Source: an uncultured Bacteroidales bacterium (GTDB lineage: Bacteria > Bacteroidota > Bacteroidia > Bacteroidales > P3). Taken from it: 44,843 nt of DNA. Where the stretch lies: positions 1 through 44,843 of the forward strand of contig CAJOEN010000014.1 of the NCBI GenBank assembly GCA_905233475.1, written 5' to 3'. This document shows positions 9,792 through 18,583 of this stretch, one piece after another. The position numbers and the translations under genes were made by a program. Positions within the stretch are counted from its first letter, which is position 1. The number at the start of each line of letters is the position of its first letter. Under the pieces are notes generated by a model that worked only from the letters and a program-made list of their open reading frames with translations, did no database searches and was not told the DNA's origin.

Positions 9792-9904
9792 ATGCAAGCC
9801 ACCTGCAACGGAAAAATCATGTGCCTTGGCTTTGTCATCCAGCACAATTTGCTATAGTAACTCGCAATTCCAAGGTTCATAATACTTAAGGGGGCTTCTA
9901 TAAA

Positions 9905-9986
9905 TTGCCTCGGAGAGGCAAACTCTCAATAACCTCACATGCTAATGTGAGGTATATCAGGCAAATAAAGAACAGGCGTGTCGCCT
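9905..9986. repeat. Cluster of three perfect hairpins
   Basis: Three perfect stems follow each other in 82 bases. TTGCCTC/GAGGCAA (9905-9911, 9915-9921) has the loop GGA. ACCTCACAT/ATGTGAGGT (9932-9940, 9945-9953) has the loop GCTA. AGGCG/CGCCT (9974-9978, 9982-9986) has the loop TGT. They lie in the 277-base stretch between the 44-residue ORF and the end of hflX. None has a T run, so simple termination is unlikely. The words TAAATTGCCT and TTAAATTGCT flank the cluster at 9901 and 9987. It could be a dispersed palindromic element or a remnant of one. Confidence 0.6.
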
Positions 9987-10068
9987 TAAATTGCTCGCTC
10001 TATCGTGCAGTTTTTGCTATTTTACGCTCACTCCACTGTACGAAATCACATCAAGAATAATCCAAAAA

Positions 10069-11253
10069 TCAGTACAAAAAATTGTTGTACGGGTAGCGGA
10101 TGGCGTGTATGCGTTTGATACGCTCGTACATCAATTGCCTTAGTTTGTCGATGTTCTGCTTGTTTTTGGCGGAGATGAAAATGGTATTCTCGTTGTCCTT
10201 GGCAAGCCAGATGTTCTGCAACATCTCAAGGGTGTTGTTCGCCTTGGTCATCGGCGTAAGGTCGTCGGGGTCTTTCTCCTCGAAAGTGTAGGCGTCGGTT
10301 TTGTTGAACACCATAATGGTAGGCTTGTCGTTGGCGTCTATCTCGGCAAGGGTTTTGTTCACTTCGTTTATCTGTTCCTCGTAGTCGCGGTGCGAAATAT
10401 CCACCACATGTATCAGCATGTCGGCCTCGCGCACCTCGTCGAGGGTGGATTTGAACGACTCCACCAAGCTATGCGGCAGTTTGCGAATAAAACCCACGGT
10501 GTCGGTCAAAAGGAACGGCAGGTTTTCTATCACCACCTTGCGCACAGTGGTGTCCAAAGTGGCAAAGAGCTTGTTCTCGGCAAACACATCGGACTTGCTC
10601 AGCAGGTTCATCAGTGTGGACTTGCCGACGTTGGTATAACCCACAAGTGCCACACGCACAAGACTTTCCCTGTTCTTGCGCTGCAACGTTTTCTGTTTGT
10701 CGATGGACGCCAGTTTTTCCTTCAGCAGCACTATCTTTTCGGTGATGATACGGCGGTCGGTCTCTATCTGCGTCTCGCCGGGTCCGCGCATACCTATGCC
10801 GCCTCGCTGACGTTCGAGGTGCGTCCACATTCGGGTAAGTCGCGGCAACATATACTGATACTGAGCCAGTTCCACCTGCGTGCGGGCTATTGAGGTGCGG
10901 GCGCGTTTGGCAAAAATGTCGAGTATTAACGTGGTTCGGTCTAATATCCTCACTTTCAGCTCTTTTTCAAGATTTCGCAACTGCGAGGGAGATAGTTCGT
11001 CGTCGAAAATCACGAAATCCACCTCCAAGGCGTCCACAGCTTCCTTAACTTCCTCCAGCTTGCCTTTGCCAACGTATGTACGCACGTCGGGACGCTCCAG
11101 TTTCTGAATGAATGTCTTAACGCACTCGCCTCCTGCCGTCTCCAGCAGGAAAGCAAGTTCGGCAAGATATTCGTTGGTACGTTCCATTGTGGTGTTCTGC
11201 GTGCAGACGCTCACCAGTATTGCTTTTTGAGGTTTCTGTGCTGTCTCTATCAT
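10069..11253 (-). CDS. hflX: Ribosome-associated GTPase HflX
   Basis: HflX is a GTPase that binds the 50S subunit and splits or rescues stalled ribosomes under stress. From the chosen start (MIETAQKPQ) it is 394 residues. The N-terminal HflX domain contains 'YVGKGKLEEV', and a 'GGIGMRGPGETQIETDRR' block precedes the G domain. The G domain shows G1 GYTNVGKST at about 205-213, G3 DTVGF at about 251-255, and NKTD. The start at 11253 is chosen because its ATG overlaps the TGA of the upstream trmH-like gene (ATGA), a typical coupling; a start 9 codons earlier (11280) is also open. It is the last gene of an ABC-ABC-TrmH-HflX operon. Confidence 0.95.
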   Translation of the reverse strand: MIETAQKPQKAILVSVCTQNTTMERTNEYLAELAFLLETAGGECVKTFIQKLERPDVRTYVGKGKLEEVKEAVDALEVDFVIFDDELSPSQLRNLEKELKVRILDRTTLILDIFAKRARTSIARTQVELAQYQYMLPRLTRMWTHLERQRGGIGMRGPGETQIETDRRIITEKIVLLKEKLASIDKQKTLQRKNRESLVRVALVGYTNVGKSTLMNLLSKSDVFAENKLFATLDTTVRKVVIENLPFLLTDTVGFIRKLPHSLVESFKSTLDEVREADMLIHVVDISHRDYEEQINEVNKTLAEIDANDKPTIMVFNKTDAYTFEEKDPDDLTPMTKANNTLEMLQNIWLAKDNENTIFISAKNKQNIDKLRQLMYERIKRIHAIRYPYNNFLY

Positions 11254-11780
11254 AACTTCATTTTTGAAAACAAGTCCCAAAGCACTATCCCTGCCGTTAC
11301 CGACACGTTGAGCGAGTGTTTGGTTCCGAACTGCGGTATCTCTATACAGCCGTCGCAGGCATCCACCACTTCTTGTGCCACGCCGTCTATCTCGTTACCG
11401 AAAATAACGGCGATTTTCCCATCTTTTTCGGGAGTAAAAGCGTTCAGCTTAACGCTACCTTCCACCTGCTCAACTGAAAAAATCTTGCAATCATCTGCTC
11501 GAAGCCGTTTCACGCAGTCGAGAGTGTTTTCAAAATACTCCCAATCCACCGAATCCTCGGCGCCGAGGGCTGTCTTATGTATGTCGCGGTGCGGCGGCGT
11601 GGCGGTTATCCCACAAAGGTAAATATTTTCGATACGGAAAGCGTCGGCAGTGCGGAAAACCGAACCTATATTATTCATACTCCGCACGTTATCCAGCACA
11701 ACAACTATCGGTGTCTTTTCTGCTTGCTTGTATTGCCCAACACTTATTCGGTTGAGCTCGTCCATGGTCAGTTTCTTCAT
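11250..11780 (-). CDS. TrmH/SpoU-family RNA 2'-O-methyltransferase
   Basis: A 176-residue SPOUT methyltransferase that would transfer a methyl group from SAM to the ribose of a tRNA or rRNA nucleotide. All three SpoU motifs are visible: motif 1 'NNIGSVFRTADAF' (about 36-48), motif 2 'IFGNEIDG' (about 126-133) and motif 3 'IPQFGTKHSLNVSVTAGI' (148-165). There is no N-terminal L30e-like substrate-binding extension, so it is a minimal form and the RNA target cannot be named. It begins one base after the ABC permease stop and overlaps the hflX start by ATGA, so translational coupling is likely. Confidence 0.93.
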   Translation of the reverse strand: MKKLTMDELNRISVGQYKQAEKTPIVVVLDNVRSMNNIGSVFRTADAFRIENIYLCGITATPPHRDIHKTALGAEDSVDWEYFENTLDCVKRLRADDCKIFSVEQVEGSVKLNAFTPEKDGKIAVIFGNEIDGVAQEVVDACDGCIEIPQFGTKHSLNVSVTAGIVLWDLFSKMKL

Positions 11781-11781
11781 A

Positions 11782-13128
11782 TTAATTATTGAATCTCAAC
11801 CACTTCCACAATTCCTTATATGTAATCTTTTTGCCGTATAGCAAAATTCCCGTGCGGTAAATCTTGGCCGCAACCCATACAGTAAGCAGTATGGTAAGTG
11901 CAAGAATCCCCACCGACACTGCTATTTGCCATATCGGCACGCCAAAAGGCACACGCACCATCATAGCCACAGGCGAGGTGAAAGGTATCATGGACAACCA
12001 AATAGCCAACGAGCCGTTGGGAGCCTCTATAAGCGTTGGCGTGAGTATTATCACCAGCAACAGCGGCACGGTGAGCGGCAACACAAACTGCGAGTTGTCC
12101 TGTTCGCTCTCGGTAATGGCGCCCACGGCGGCAAATAGCGTGGAATACAGCAGGTAACCGAGTATGAATAATATCAAGAATGCTACTGCTATTACTCCAA
12201 ACTGTATATGTAACAATCCCTGCACCATCTCTGTCTGCATATCGGTATCGGGCATATCGGTATCGGACATTTCAGCAGCTATCTGCTCTACCGACACGCC
12301 TCTCGATTTAAGCATATCTATCTGCTCCTGCTGACGCGCTTTGTCGAAAGTGTCGGCGTTGGCAATAGTGAAAGCCGTTATTATACTACCCGAAAGCACT
12401 ATCCACAGCACAAACTGCGTAAGTCCAACCAAGGCCACGCCAACCACCTTGCCCATCATAAGCTGGAACGGTTTGAGCGACGACACCAGCACTTCCACAA
12501 TGCGATTGGTCTTTTCCTCCATCACGCCACGCATAACCTGAGAGCCGAATATAAATATAGCCATATATATAAGCAACGACAGCACAAAAGCTATCACCAT
12601 TCTCATGCTGCTGAAATCACTTTCGCCGGTATCCAAGTCCTGCACATGCAAATTTACCGAAGTGTTTGTGATTTTTTCGTAATCCTCGCGGTTTATGTTG
12701 TACACATCAAGCAGTATGTTGTTCCGCAGCATATCCTGCATTTGCTTGTCTATGCCGCTTTTCACCGAAGGACTTGGAGCGTCTTTGGAATAATACACAA
12801 ATATTTCGGTCGGCACTATCCCCGACTTAGGCTTTTGCACATACACTATAGCTTCAACTGTGTCGGCCTTCCCGAGGGCTTTTTGGGCAATGTCAATGTC
12901 AGCCATATAATGGTAAACAACATTGTCGGACGAACGAAAATCATTGTACAATCCCGTTTCATCGACCACAGCCACATGGGTTACTTCCAACGAATTGGTG
13001 GCCAGATAGATAGGAATTGCGTATAGTGCCACAAGCAAAATCGGCACCAACAATGTGAGTATCCAGAAGGATTTCTTTTTTACCCTTGTAAGGTATTCCC
13101 TTTGTATTACTAATAGTATTTTGTTCAT
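11782..13128 (-). CDS. ABC-2 type permease, NatB-like
   Basis: A 448-residue membrane subunit of an ABC exporter. It has one N-terminal membrane helix at about 20-42, right after the basic 'REYLTRVKKKSFW', a motif common in ABC-2 permeases of the NatB/YhaP kind. A large extracytoplasmic domain follows (about 45-175), then a group of five or six helices in the C-terminal half, with 'GVMEEKTNRIVEVLVSSLKP' at the cytoplasmic side. In characterised relatives such permeases export Na+ or peptides; the substrate here is unknown. The start overlaps the stop of the ATPase gene by ATGA, so the two subunits are made together. Confidence 0.9.
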   Translation of the reverse strand: MNKILLVIQREYLTRVKKKSFWILTLLVPILLVALYAIPIYLATNSLEVTHVAVVDETGLYNDFRSSDNVVYHYMADIDIAQKALGKADTVEAIVYVQKPKSGIVPTEIFVYYSKDAPSPSVKSGIDKQMQDMLRNNILLDVYNINREDYEKITNTSVNLHVQDLDTGESDFSSMRMVIAFVLSLLIYMAIFIFGSQVMRGVMEEKTNRIVEVLVSSLKPFQLMMGKVVGVALVGLTQFVLWIVLSGSIITAFTIANADTFDKARQQEQIDMLKSRGVSVEQIAAEMSDTDMPDTDMQTEMVQGLLHIQFGVIAVAFLILFILGYLLYSTLFAAVGAITESEQDNSQFVLPLTVPLLLVIILTPTLIEAPNGSLAIWLSMIPFTSPVAMMVRVPFGVPIWQIAVSVGILALTILLTVWVAAKIYRTGILLYGKKITYKELWKWLRFNN

Positions 13129-14075
13129 ATATCCTCCTTGTTTTCAGCGGTTTGACTCTGGTTATTGCTGGTGACTGTCTCTATGAAAATCTCGTTCATG
13201 CTCGGCAGTACCTCCTGAAACGACAGCACCTCTACCCTATCCACCAAACTGCGGAGCAAATCATTGGGCGACAATGTGTTGTCGATTTTCAGTTTCAGGA
13301 AAGTGTTAAGTTCGTCGGCGGTCTGAGAAAGCACCGAAATGCCGTAGGCAAAAGCTATCTCTCCGTCGGTCTTTCGACAGCGCACATCGAAAATGTTTTT
13401 ACGGAAAGAGTTTTTGATGTTGTTCACCCTGCCCGACAGCACTACTCTCGACTTGTTTATCAGCACTATATCATCGCAGATTTCCTCCACCGAAGCCATG
13501 TTGTGTGTGGAGAAAACCACTGTGGCACCGTTGTTTTTCAACCTCAGTATCTCCTCTTTCAGCAAATTGGCGTTGATGGGGTCGAAACCGCTGAACGGCT
13601 CGTCGAAGATAAGCAGTCTTGGCTCGTGCAGCACCGTAACGATGAACTGCACCTTTTGCTGCATGCCTTTCGAGAGCTCCTCCACTTTTTTGTTCCACCA
13701 ATCCTGTATTTCGAAACGCTCGAACCACTGCCGTAGGCGTTTTTCAGCATCATACTTTGTAAGTCCTTTCAAACGTGCAAGATACATAGCTTGTTCCCCG
13801 ACCTTCATTTTCTTGTACAAACCTCGTTCCTCGGGAAGGTAACCTATCTGCGAAATATGCTTCTGCGACAGTCTTTCTCCGCCGAAAAGCACACAGCCAC
13901 TGTCGGGAGCGGTAATTTGGTTTATTATGCGTATCAGGGTTGTCTTGCCCGCACCATTGGGGCCAAGCAGTCCCAGAACAGTGCCTTCGCGTGCGCTTAT
14001 GCTAACATCGTCCAAAGCCTTATATCCTGAGTAGCTTTTTTCTACATTTTCTGTTGCAAGTAATTCCATATACAA
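13125..14075 (-). CDS. ABC transporter ATPase, NatA-like
   Basis: A 316-residue nucleotide-binding subunit. Visible motifs are Walker A GPNGAGKTT (38-46), a Q-loop region after 'IGYLPEERG', signature LSKGMQQ (134-140), Walker B LIFDEP (155-160) and the H-loop 'FSTHN'. A C-terminal extension of about 100 residues follows the ATPase core, as in the DUF4162-type ATPases that pair with ABC-2 permeases. The ATG at 14075 is used; a second ATG two codons later (MELLATENV) would also fit. First gene of the four-gene operon, with a -7 box 11 bases upstream. Partner: the permease encoded immediately downstream. Confidence 0.94.
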   Translation of the reverse strand: MYMELLATENVEKSYSGYKALDDVSISAREGTVLGLLGPNGAGKTTLIRIINQITAPDSGCVLFGGERLSQKHISQIGYLPEERGLYKKMKVGEQAMYLARLKGLTKYDAEKRLRQWFERFEIQDWWNKKVEELSKGMQQKVQFIVTVLHEPRLLIFDEPFSGFDPINANLLKEEILRLKNNGATVVFSTHNMASVEEICDDIVLINKSRVVLSGRVNNIKNSFRKNIFDVRCRKTDGEIAFAYGISVLSQTADELNTFLKLKIDNTLSPNDLLRSLVDRVEVLSFQEVLPSMNEIFIETVTSNNQSQTAENKEDI

Positions 14076-14085
14076 TATTTTTTTG

Positions 14086-14093
14086 CAAAAATA
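14086..14093 (-). promoter_or_regulatory. Candidate -7 box for the ABC-TrmH-HflX operon
   Basis: The minus strand reads TATTTTTG. A start about 6 bases downstream would give a very short leader before the ATPase ATG, which would favour the second ATG. No good -33 box is seen. Confidence 0.45.
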
Positions 14094-14136
14094 CGACTTT
14101 TTTCCGACACTTAGCAGGTTCGGCGAGTTTTTAACA

Positions 14137-14170
14137 TAAAAAAGGAGCCCCGTCTTTGGGACGAGGCTCC
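14137..14170 (-). terminator. Rho-independent terminator after the T9SS cargo gene
   Basis: GGAGCCCCGTC (14144-14154) pairs with GACGAGGCTCC (14160-14170) with one mismatch. On the minus strand it is followed by TTTTTTATG. It lies 34 bases beyond the stop codon at 14204. Confidence 0.85.
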
Positions 14171-14203
14171 AACATCTATTGAACCTTGATTATAAAATTC
14201 GTT

Positions 14204-17200
14204 TTAACGCAACAGCAACACCGAACCAACCTTTGTAAACGTTCTGTCGGGCTGCGAAACAGATTTGTAAACAACCCTGTAAGAGTAATTGCCTTGGTTG
14301 CACGGTTTCGACCTGTCGTTATTCAAACCGCCATTCCAGCTTTCGTTTATGTCGTTCGAAGTAAACACTCTGTAACCGTTGCGGTTGTAGATATTTATTT
14401 CATATTCCGAGACTTCTATACCTTGTATAATAAAACCATTGTTTTCCGATTCATCGGGAGTAAAGGCAGATGGAACCCAAATCCCGTCCTTGAACAAAGG
14501 TATGGTAACACTTGTGGTATCGTAACATCTTGTTCCTTCTATGTAGGCCACAAGTATAATGTTCACCGAATCCTCTCTTGGGTCGAATGTGTAAATATAA
14601 TTCTCGCCTGTACCTACTGGACGGTTGAAATCCCTCAAAAACCATTTGCGGTCGGTATTTCCAATACTGCGGTCGTAGAACACAACCTGCATTTGGTCGT
14701 AGTTGGCAACGTCGGAAGAAGTGTGTATATAGGCTTTGAGTTCATTTTCGATATTAACGATGGTACTTGCAGTAGTTGTACATTCGTAGCCATTCAAACC
14801 TGTAACAGCGGTGTATATGGTACGCTCGTGAGGTTTCACCACCAAAGTATCCTGTGTTTCGTATCCAGACATTGATGTGTCAATTGGCGACGACGACCAA
14901 CGTATCCAATCACCGGTTTTGCGGGCTATCAGTGTTATTGGATAATAGAAACATGGCACATAGCTGTGGAAAAGTTCCAATGTTGGACGCGGCAACTCAT
15001 GCAGGTCGAGGTATATTATGCTATCGCAACCGTGTTGGTTGGTGAAACGCTTAGAATAAACTCCACCGCGTGTAAGAGGTATGTCGTAGAATACGTATGG
15101 ATCGCCGTAACAGAATGTGTCGTAGGTCATTGCTTCGTTGGTATCCCAAATCATAAGGTGCAGGGTTGTAACGCTGTCCACTCCGAAGTAGGAGCGCACA
15201 TGACGTTCAAACACAACAGTGGTGTCGGCGAAATTTCGCAAAGTGGAGGCTGGTATGTTGAAACCGTAGCCCACATAACGTTCGTTGCGGCAAGTGGTGT
15301 CGTATATATGGCAGTCGGTAACGCCCACTGTTACTCGCATACTGTCGATACAGCCTATGCTGTCGCGAGCCACAAGGGTATATACCGTAGTGGTATCGGG
15401 AACCACATAAAGCGAATCTCTCGTATAACCTGTACTCCAGCGGTATTCCACATAGTTGTGCGTTGCGGCACGCAGCAAGGCGGTGTCGCCGTAACATACC
15501 CTACGAGGAGCAACAATATGGCTCGTAAGCGGAGGACGGAAAGTAAAGCGTTTTACTATTGAATCGACGCACTCATCGTCATTGATTTTAGCAATAAGTT
15601 TCACTGTATATGTACCCGGACGCGAATACGTTACAGTAGGATTTTCGGCTGTGGACGTCTGACCATTGCCAAAATCCCAGAAGAAACTCTCGCACGGACC
15701 AATATTTATTGTATCCACATTGGGGTCATTGGTTATGTGGCTTAAATTCCTCAAACGAAGACGGTATATACAGCTGTCGGTGGATGTTGTACCCGTGAAG
15801 TTTGCTTTAGGATAACGCAATGTAGCAAGGGTGGACATTGTGAAACTACAGGAAGCATTGTCCACAAACGAAACTTCGCAGTAGTACATAGTACTGTCGA
15901 GTTGCACGGTAACCGTTTGTGCTGTAGATATGGTCTGGTTAGGATTTTGCCCTGTGTACCAACGGTAGTTGAAACCCGAAGGTGCTGTAAGAGAGGTTGA
16001 TTGGCTACCACCACCGCAAGTTGTTGACGTGATACGGGCCTTGGTGCAACCTAATGTGTAGTACATATAACCAGAATGGTTGTTGGCACCTGCTCCACAA
16101 GCAAATACCGTAATGCGTATTACTATGGTCTGCCCATGATATGGAGACAAATCCAAACCCACTGGCGTCCAGTCTTTCCAATAAACCGGATAGCTACCAA
16201 ACGAAATACCCCTATTCCATGTCTGTGCAGCCTGTGTGGCATCTATGTTGGAGTAGCCACAAGATGGGTCTATCACATTATTGTTTGTATCCAATATTTC
16301 AAATATGAAACGTGGACTCTGATTTGCGCCATGCCCCGGGTTCACCAGAACCACAGCATAATTAACAAGAGCAATATCAGCCACTGTAGTATCCACATGG
16401 AAACTATATGCCGTTGCCTGACATAGATACGTACCATAACGACAACCCAACATTACAGAGGCACACTCCCCCGGTGGTATAGTGGATAACTGATAATTGG
16501 TAAGCGAGTCTTTTTCAAAAAGGTCGGTACATATTGTATGCGACGCGCCGGCATTATTGCCATTGCCGTGTCCTGCTCCCGGATTGCGTATTCCCTGATT
16601 ATGATAAGGACCTGTATTGTTTTGATTTGTTGGACTCCAACTTCCATAATTGTTCGATGTGCCATAGGTACACAACACATCTGGCCCCGTAAGATTTGTA
16701 AAATCAATGCACCCAACTGTGCTGGGGCAAAAACGGAAATTGCACACGATAGATGTCATAGATGTGTCACCGCTGCCCGTGTTTGTGTCGCACACTGCCC
16801 GAACACGGAAATAATATGCCGTATATGGCTGAAATCCCGATAATGCACTGTATGTTATAACGTTACCTTGACGTATTGAATTGGCAGAATGGACATTTAT
16901 TATGCGTGAACGGCTGAAACTCGATGATGTGCTATATTCCAATATCCATTGTGTGGCATTGCCTGTTTCTAACCATGAGGCAGAGGCATTACCTGTAGCC
17001 GAAGTCGCCCTAACATTAAGGTTGTCGGGACGAGGACAGGTAGCTGTAGTTATTTGTATGTTGTCCACAGCAGCCGGAGGCTGAACGCCCGAAGCCGACG
17101 CCGAAGTATTGACCCAGCCGAAAACAAGGTAATACGTTCCTGTTGTTGGTACCGACACATTACCTATATAAACATTCTGCCATGTACTCTGGTTGTTCAT

Positions 17201-17692
17201 AATGGCACCGGTGGGATATGTGGAGTTTATTGGAATCCAGCCGTTGGGTTGTCCTGTGGTTTGGAAACCGGTAGAACTGCCAGCGGCTCCTGTAAACTGT
17301 GATTGGAGTACGAGATATGCACGCATATAATGTGCAGAGGAGTATCCCTGTGCTCTCCAATCGTATGAAATGTTGTACAGTCCCTGCTGAATAGCAATCT
17401 GCCTGTAAGCCCAAACATAACTTGCTGCGGAGTTGTTATATTCATTTTTCAGTCCACCGTCTTGAGAGATATACATACTGTACCGTCCTCCGTTGTTGGT
17501 AGCTGTGTCGATATACCATTTGTTCGGTTGGTTACCATTGCGAAATATCCATTGCGAACGCTCTACAGCATTTTCGAAGTCGCAATAGTAAGGCACGGTG
17601 GATATACCACCAACACCCTGTGCATTGGCTTTGCCCGTATAGAAACCTAATACGGCGAGTGTGACAAAGATTTTTACAATTCCCTTGTTCAT
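14204..17692 (-). CDS. Large secreted protein with FnIII, PKD and T9SS type B sorting domain
   Basis: A 1,162-residue protein predicted to be carried by Sec and then by the type IX secretion system to the cell surface. Domains in order: signal peptide 1-24; a jelly-roll-like domain at about 30-217 containing 'YNISYDWRAQGY'; a fibronectin III domain at about 219-301; a Cys-containing middle part; a PKD domain at about 640-725 with 'FFWDFGNGQTSTAENPTVTY'; a further beta-rich region with several Ig-like repeats; and a C-terminal domain from about 1,071 beginning 'WVPSAFTPDESENNGF' and ending 'KVGSVLLLR'. That end is the gliding-associated, CHU_C-type sorting signal. No catalytic motif is visible, so it is probably an adhesin or surface scaffold. 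It is the longest gene in the window and stands alone. Confidence 0.9.
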   Translation of the reverse strand: MNKGIVKIFVTLAVLGFYTGKANAQGVGGISTVPYYCDFENAVERSQWIFRNGNQPNKWYIDTATNNGGRYSMYISQDGGLKNEYNNSAASYVWAYRQIAIQQGLYNISYDWRAQGYSSAHYMRAYLVLQSQFTGAAGSSTGFQTTGQPNGWIPINSTYPTGAIMNNQSTWQNVYIGNVSVPTTGTYYLVFGWVNTSASASGVQPPAAVDNIQITTATCPRPDNLNVRATSATGNASASWLETGNATQWILEYSTSSSFSRSRIINVHSANSIRQGNVITYSALSGFQPYTAYYFRVRAVCDTNTGSGDTSMTSIVCNFRFCPSTVGCIDFTNLTGPDVLCTYGTSNNYGSWSPTNQNNTGPYHNQGIRNPGAGHGNGNNAGASHTICTDLFEKDSLTNYQLSTIPPGECASVMLGCRYGTYLCQATAYSFHVDTTVADIALVNYAVVLVNPGHGANQSPRFIFEILDTNNNVIDPSCGYSNIDATQAAQTWNRGISFGSYPVYWKDWTPVGLDLSPYHGQTIVIRITVFACGAGANNHSGYMYYTLGCTKARITSTTCGGGSQSTSLTAPSGFNYRWYTGQNPNQTISTAQTVTVQLDSTMYYCEVSFVDNASCSFTMSTLATLRYPKANFTGTTSTDSCIYRLRLRNLSHITNDPNVDTINIGPCESFFWDFGNGQTSTAENPTVTYSRPGTYTVKLIAKINDDECVDSIVKRFTFRPPLTSHIVAPRRVCYGDTALLRAATHNYVEYRWSTGYTRDSLYVVPDTTTVYTLVARDSIGCIDSMRVTVGVTDCHIYDTTCRNERYVGYGFNIPASTLRNFADTTVVFERHVRSYFGVDSVTTLHLMIWDTNEAMTYDTFCYGDPYVFYDIPLTRGGVYSKRFTNQHGCDSIIYLDLHELPRPTLELFHSYVPCFYYPITLIARKTGDWIRWSSSPIDTSMSGYETQDTLVVKPHERTIYTAVTGLNGYECTTTASTIVNIENELKAYIHTSSDVANYDQMQVVFYDRSIGNTDRKWFLRDFNRPVGTGENYIYTFDPREDSVNIILVAYIEGTRCYDTTSVTIPLFKDGIWVPSAFTPDESENNGFIIQGIEVSEYEINIYNRNGYRVFTSNDINESWNGGLNNDRSKPCNQGNYSYRVVYKSVSQPDRTFTKVGSVLLLR

Positions 17693-18200
17693 ATCCTTAA
17701 TCGTTATTGTTGTTATTCTTCAAACTTTTATCTTTTCCCATGCCACAAAAGGCTTTCGGGGTTCTTATTCAAATAGACACTTGTAGATTTTTTTTGATAC
17801 ACAATAATATAAAAAACAATCGATATTAACTTACGCATATCAAAAATACATAACTACAAATATCTAATTACCAGGTATTTCCGTTTGCAAAAATGGTAAA
17901 AATGCACCACTTCGGCACAAACGAAAGTGCGGTTGCAAAGATAAGAAAAAAAAACGACATTGACAGTTTTTTTTGCCATAAACAACATTTTTTGCAAAAA
18001 AAGTGATGCTCCATTCCAATTTATATGAAAGTTTTTTCGTGTTTTTCCAAAATATATTCTGCTATTTTTCAAATCTATACAGCTATTACAAAAAACTTTT
18101 CTCTGACACAACCTACTAATTACTAATATTTTACAAAATTATCATTAAACTTTTGTTGATAAACAAAGTTGGAAACCCGTCCTATTTACTAAAAAAGCAG
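17693..18200. other. AT-rich divergent intergenic region of about 510 bases
   Basis: This gap separates the minus-strand T9SS cargo gene from the plus-strand RHH-like gene. It is strongly AT-rich with many A and T runs. Two minus-strand -7 matches are present: TATTTTTG at 17848-17841 and TATCTTTG followed by CAACC at 17943-17936. The second is in the more typical context and would give a leader of roughly 240 bases for the cargo gene. An open frame of 85 codons inside it has no start context or family pattern, and I do not call it. Confidence 0.6.
17936..17943 (-). promoter_or_regulatory. Candidate -7 box for the T9SS cargo gene
   Basis: The minus strand reads TATCTTTGCAACC, the same extended context as the box before the DUF1015 gene. 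It lies about 245 bases upstream of the start, so a long untranslated leader is implied if it is used. The alternative box at 17841-17848 is closer. Confidence 0.45.
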
Positions 18201-18208
18201 TATTTTTG
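18201..18208 (+). promoter_or_regulatory. Candidate -7 box for the RHH-like gene
   Basis: TATTTTTG matches TAnnTTTG. Transcription would begin near 18214, about 10 bases before the ATG at 18224. This excludes the in-frame TTG at 18206 as the start. No TTTG lies at the right -33 distance. Confidence 0.45.
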
Positions 18209-18223
18209 GCGATATTTTTTAAT

Positions 18224-18502
18224 ATGTCGAAAATGTCAGTTAGCGGAAACAAAAACAACAAAAGCAAACGGCACCGTGTAGCATTCAGCATTTCGGAGCG
18301 AGACTACGAAATTTTGAGATATTACGCACTGGTAAAAAAAACTTCTAAGAGTTTAATTGCAAAACAGTTGCTTCACAACGAGTTACAAAGGTTAAAAAAC
18401 GACATGGGAGATCTTCCTATCGAAAATCAGCTGAACCTTTTTGTCGCCCCACAAACCGATATTTTTGATTTTATCGACGACAAAAATCAAACAAACAAAT
18501 AA
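18224..18502 (+). CDS. Small ribbon-helix-helix-like protein
   Basis: A 92-residue basic protein. After a Lys/Asn-rich start, 'HRVAFSIS' could form the beta strand of a ribbon-helix-helix (MetJ/Arc) fold. It is followed by helix one (about 'ERDYEILRYYALVKK'), the turn 'TSKS' and helix two ('LIAKQLLHNELQRL'). The acidic C-terminal tail ('QTDIFDFIDD') is unusual. If the fold is right it is a DNA-binding regulator, possibly self-regulated. It lies directly upstream of atpB, but atpB has its own full promoter, so they need not be co-transcribed. The start ATG at 18224 is chosen over an upstream TTG that falls inside the -7 box; ATG 18233 is also possible. Fold assignment is by pattern only. Confidence 0.6.
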   Translation: MSKMSVSGNKNNKSKRHRVAFSISERDYEILRYYALVKKTSKSLIAKQLLHNELQRLKNDMGDLPIENQLNLFVAPQTDIFDFIDDKNQTNK

Positions 18503-18506
18503 TTTT

Positions 18507-18538
18507 TTTGTAACGTATCAAAAAATAATGTATATTTG
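18507..18538 (+). promoter_or_regulatory. atpB promoter (-33 TTTG, -7 TATATTTG)
   Basis: TTTG (18507-18510), a spacer of exactly 20 bases, then TATATTTG (18531-18538): a full match to the Bacteroidetes promoter. The start would be near 18545, with a leader of about 40 bases to the atpB ATG. Confidence 0.8.
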
Positions 18539-18583
18539 CCAAACCGACAAAAACATAAAACAGAGAAATAAAAACTTGATTAT

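Noticed and set aside
17854..18111. 85-codon minus-strand frame in the AT-rich gap
   Set aside because: It covers the -7 boxes of the cargo gene and shows no family pattern.
18206..18223. TTG start for the RHH-like gene
   Set aside because: The codon lies inside the candidate -7 box and upstream of the expected transcript start; ATG 18224 is preferred.
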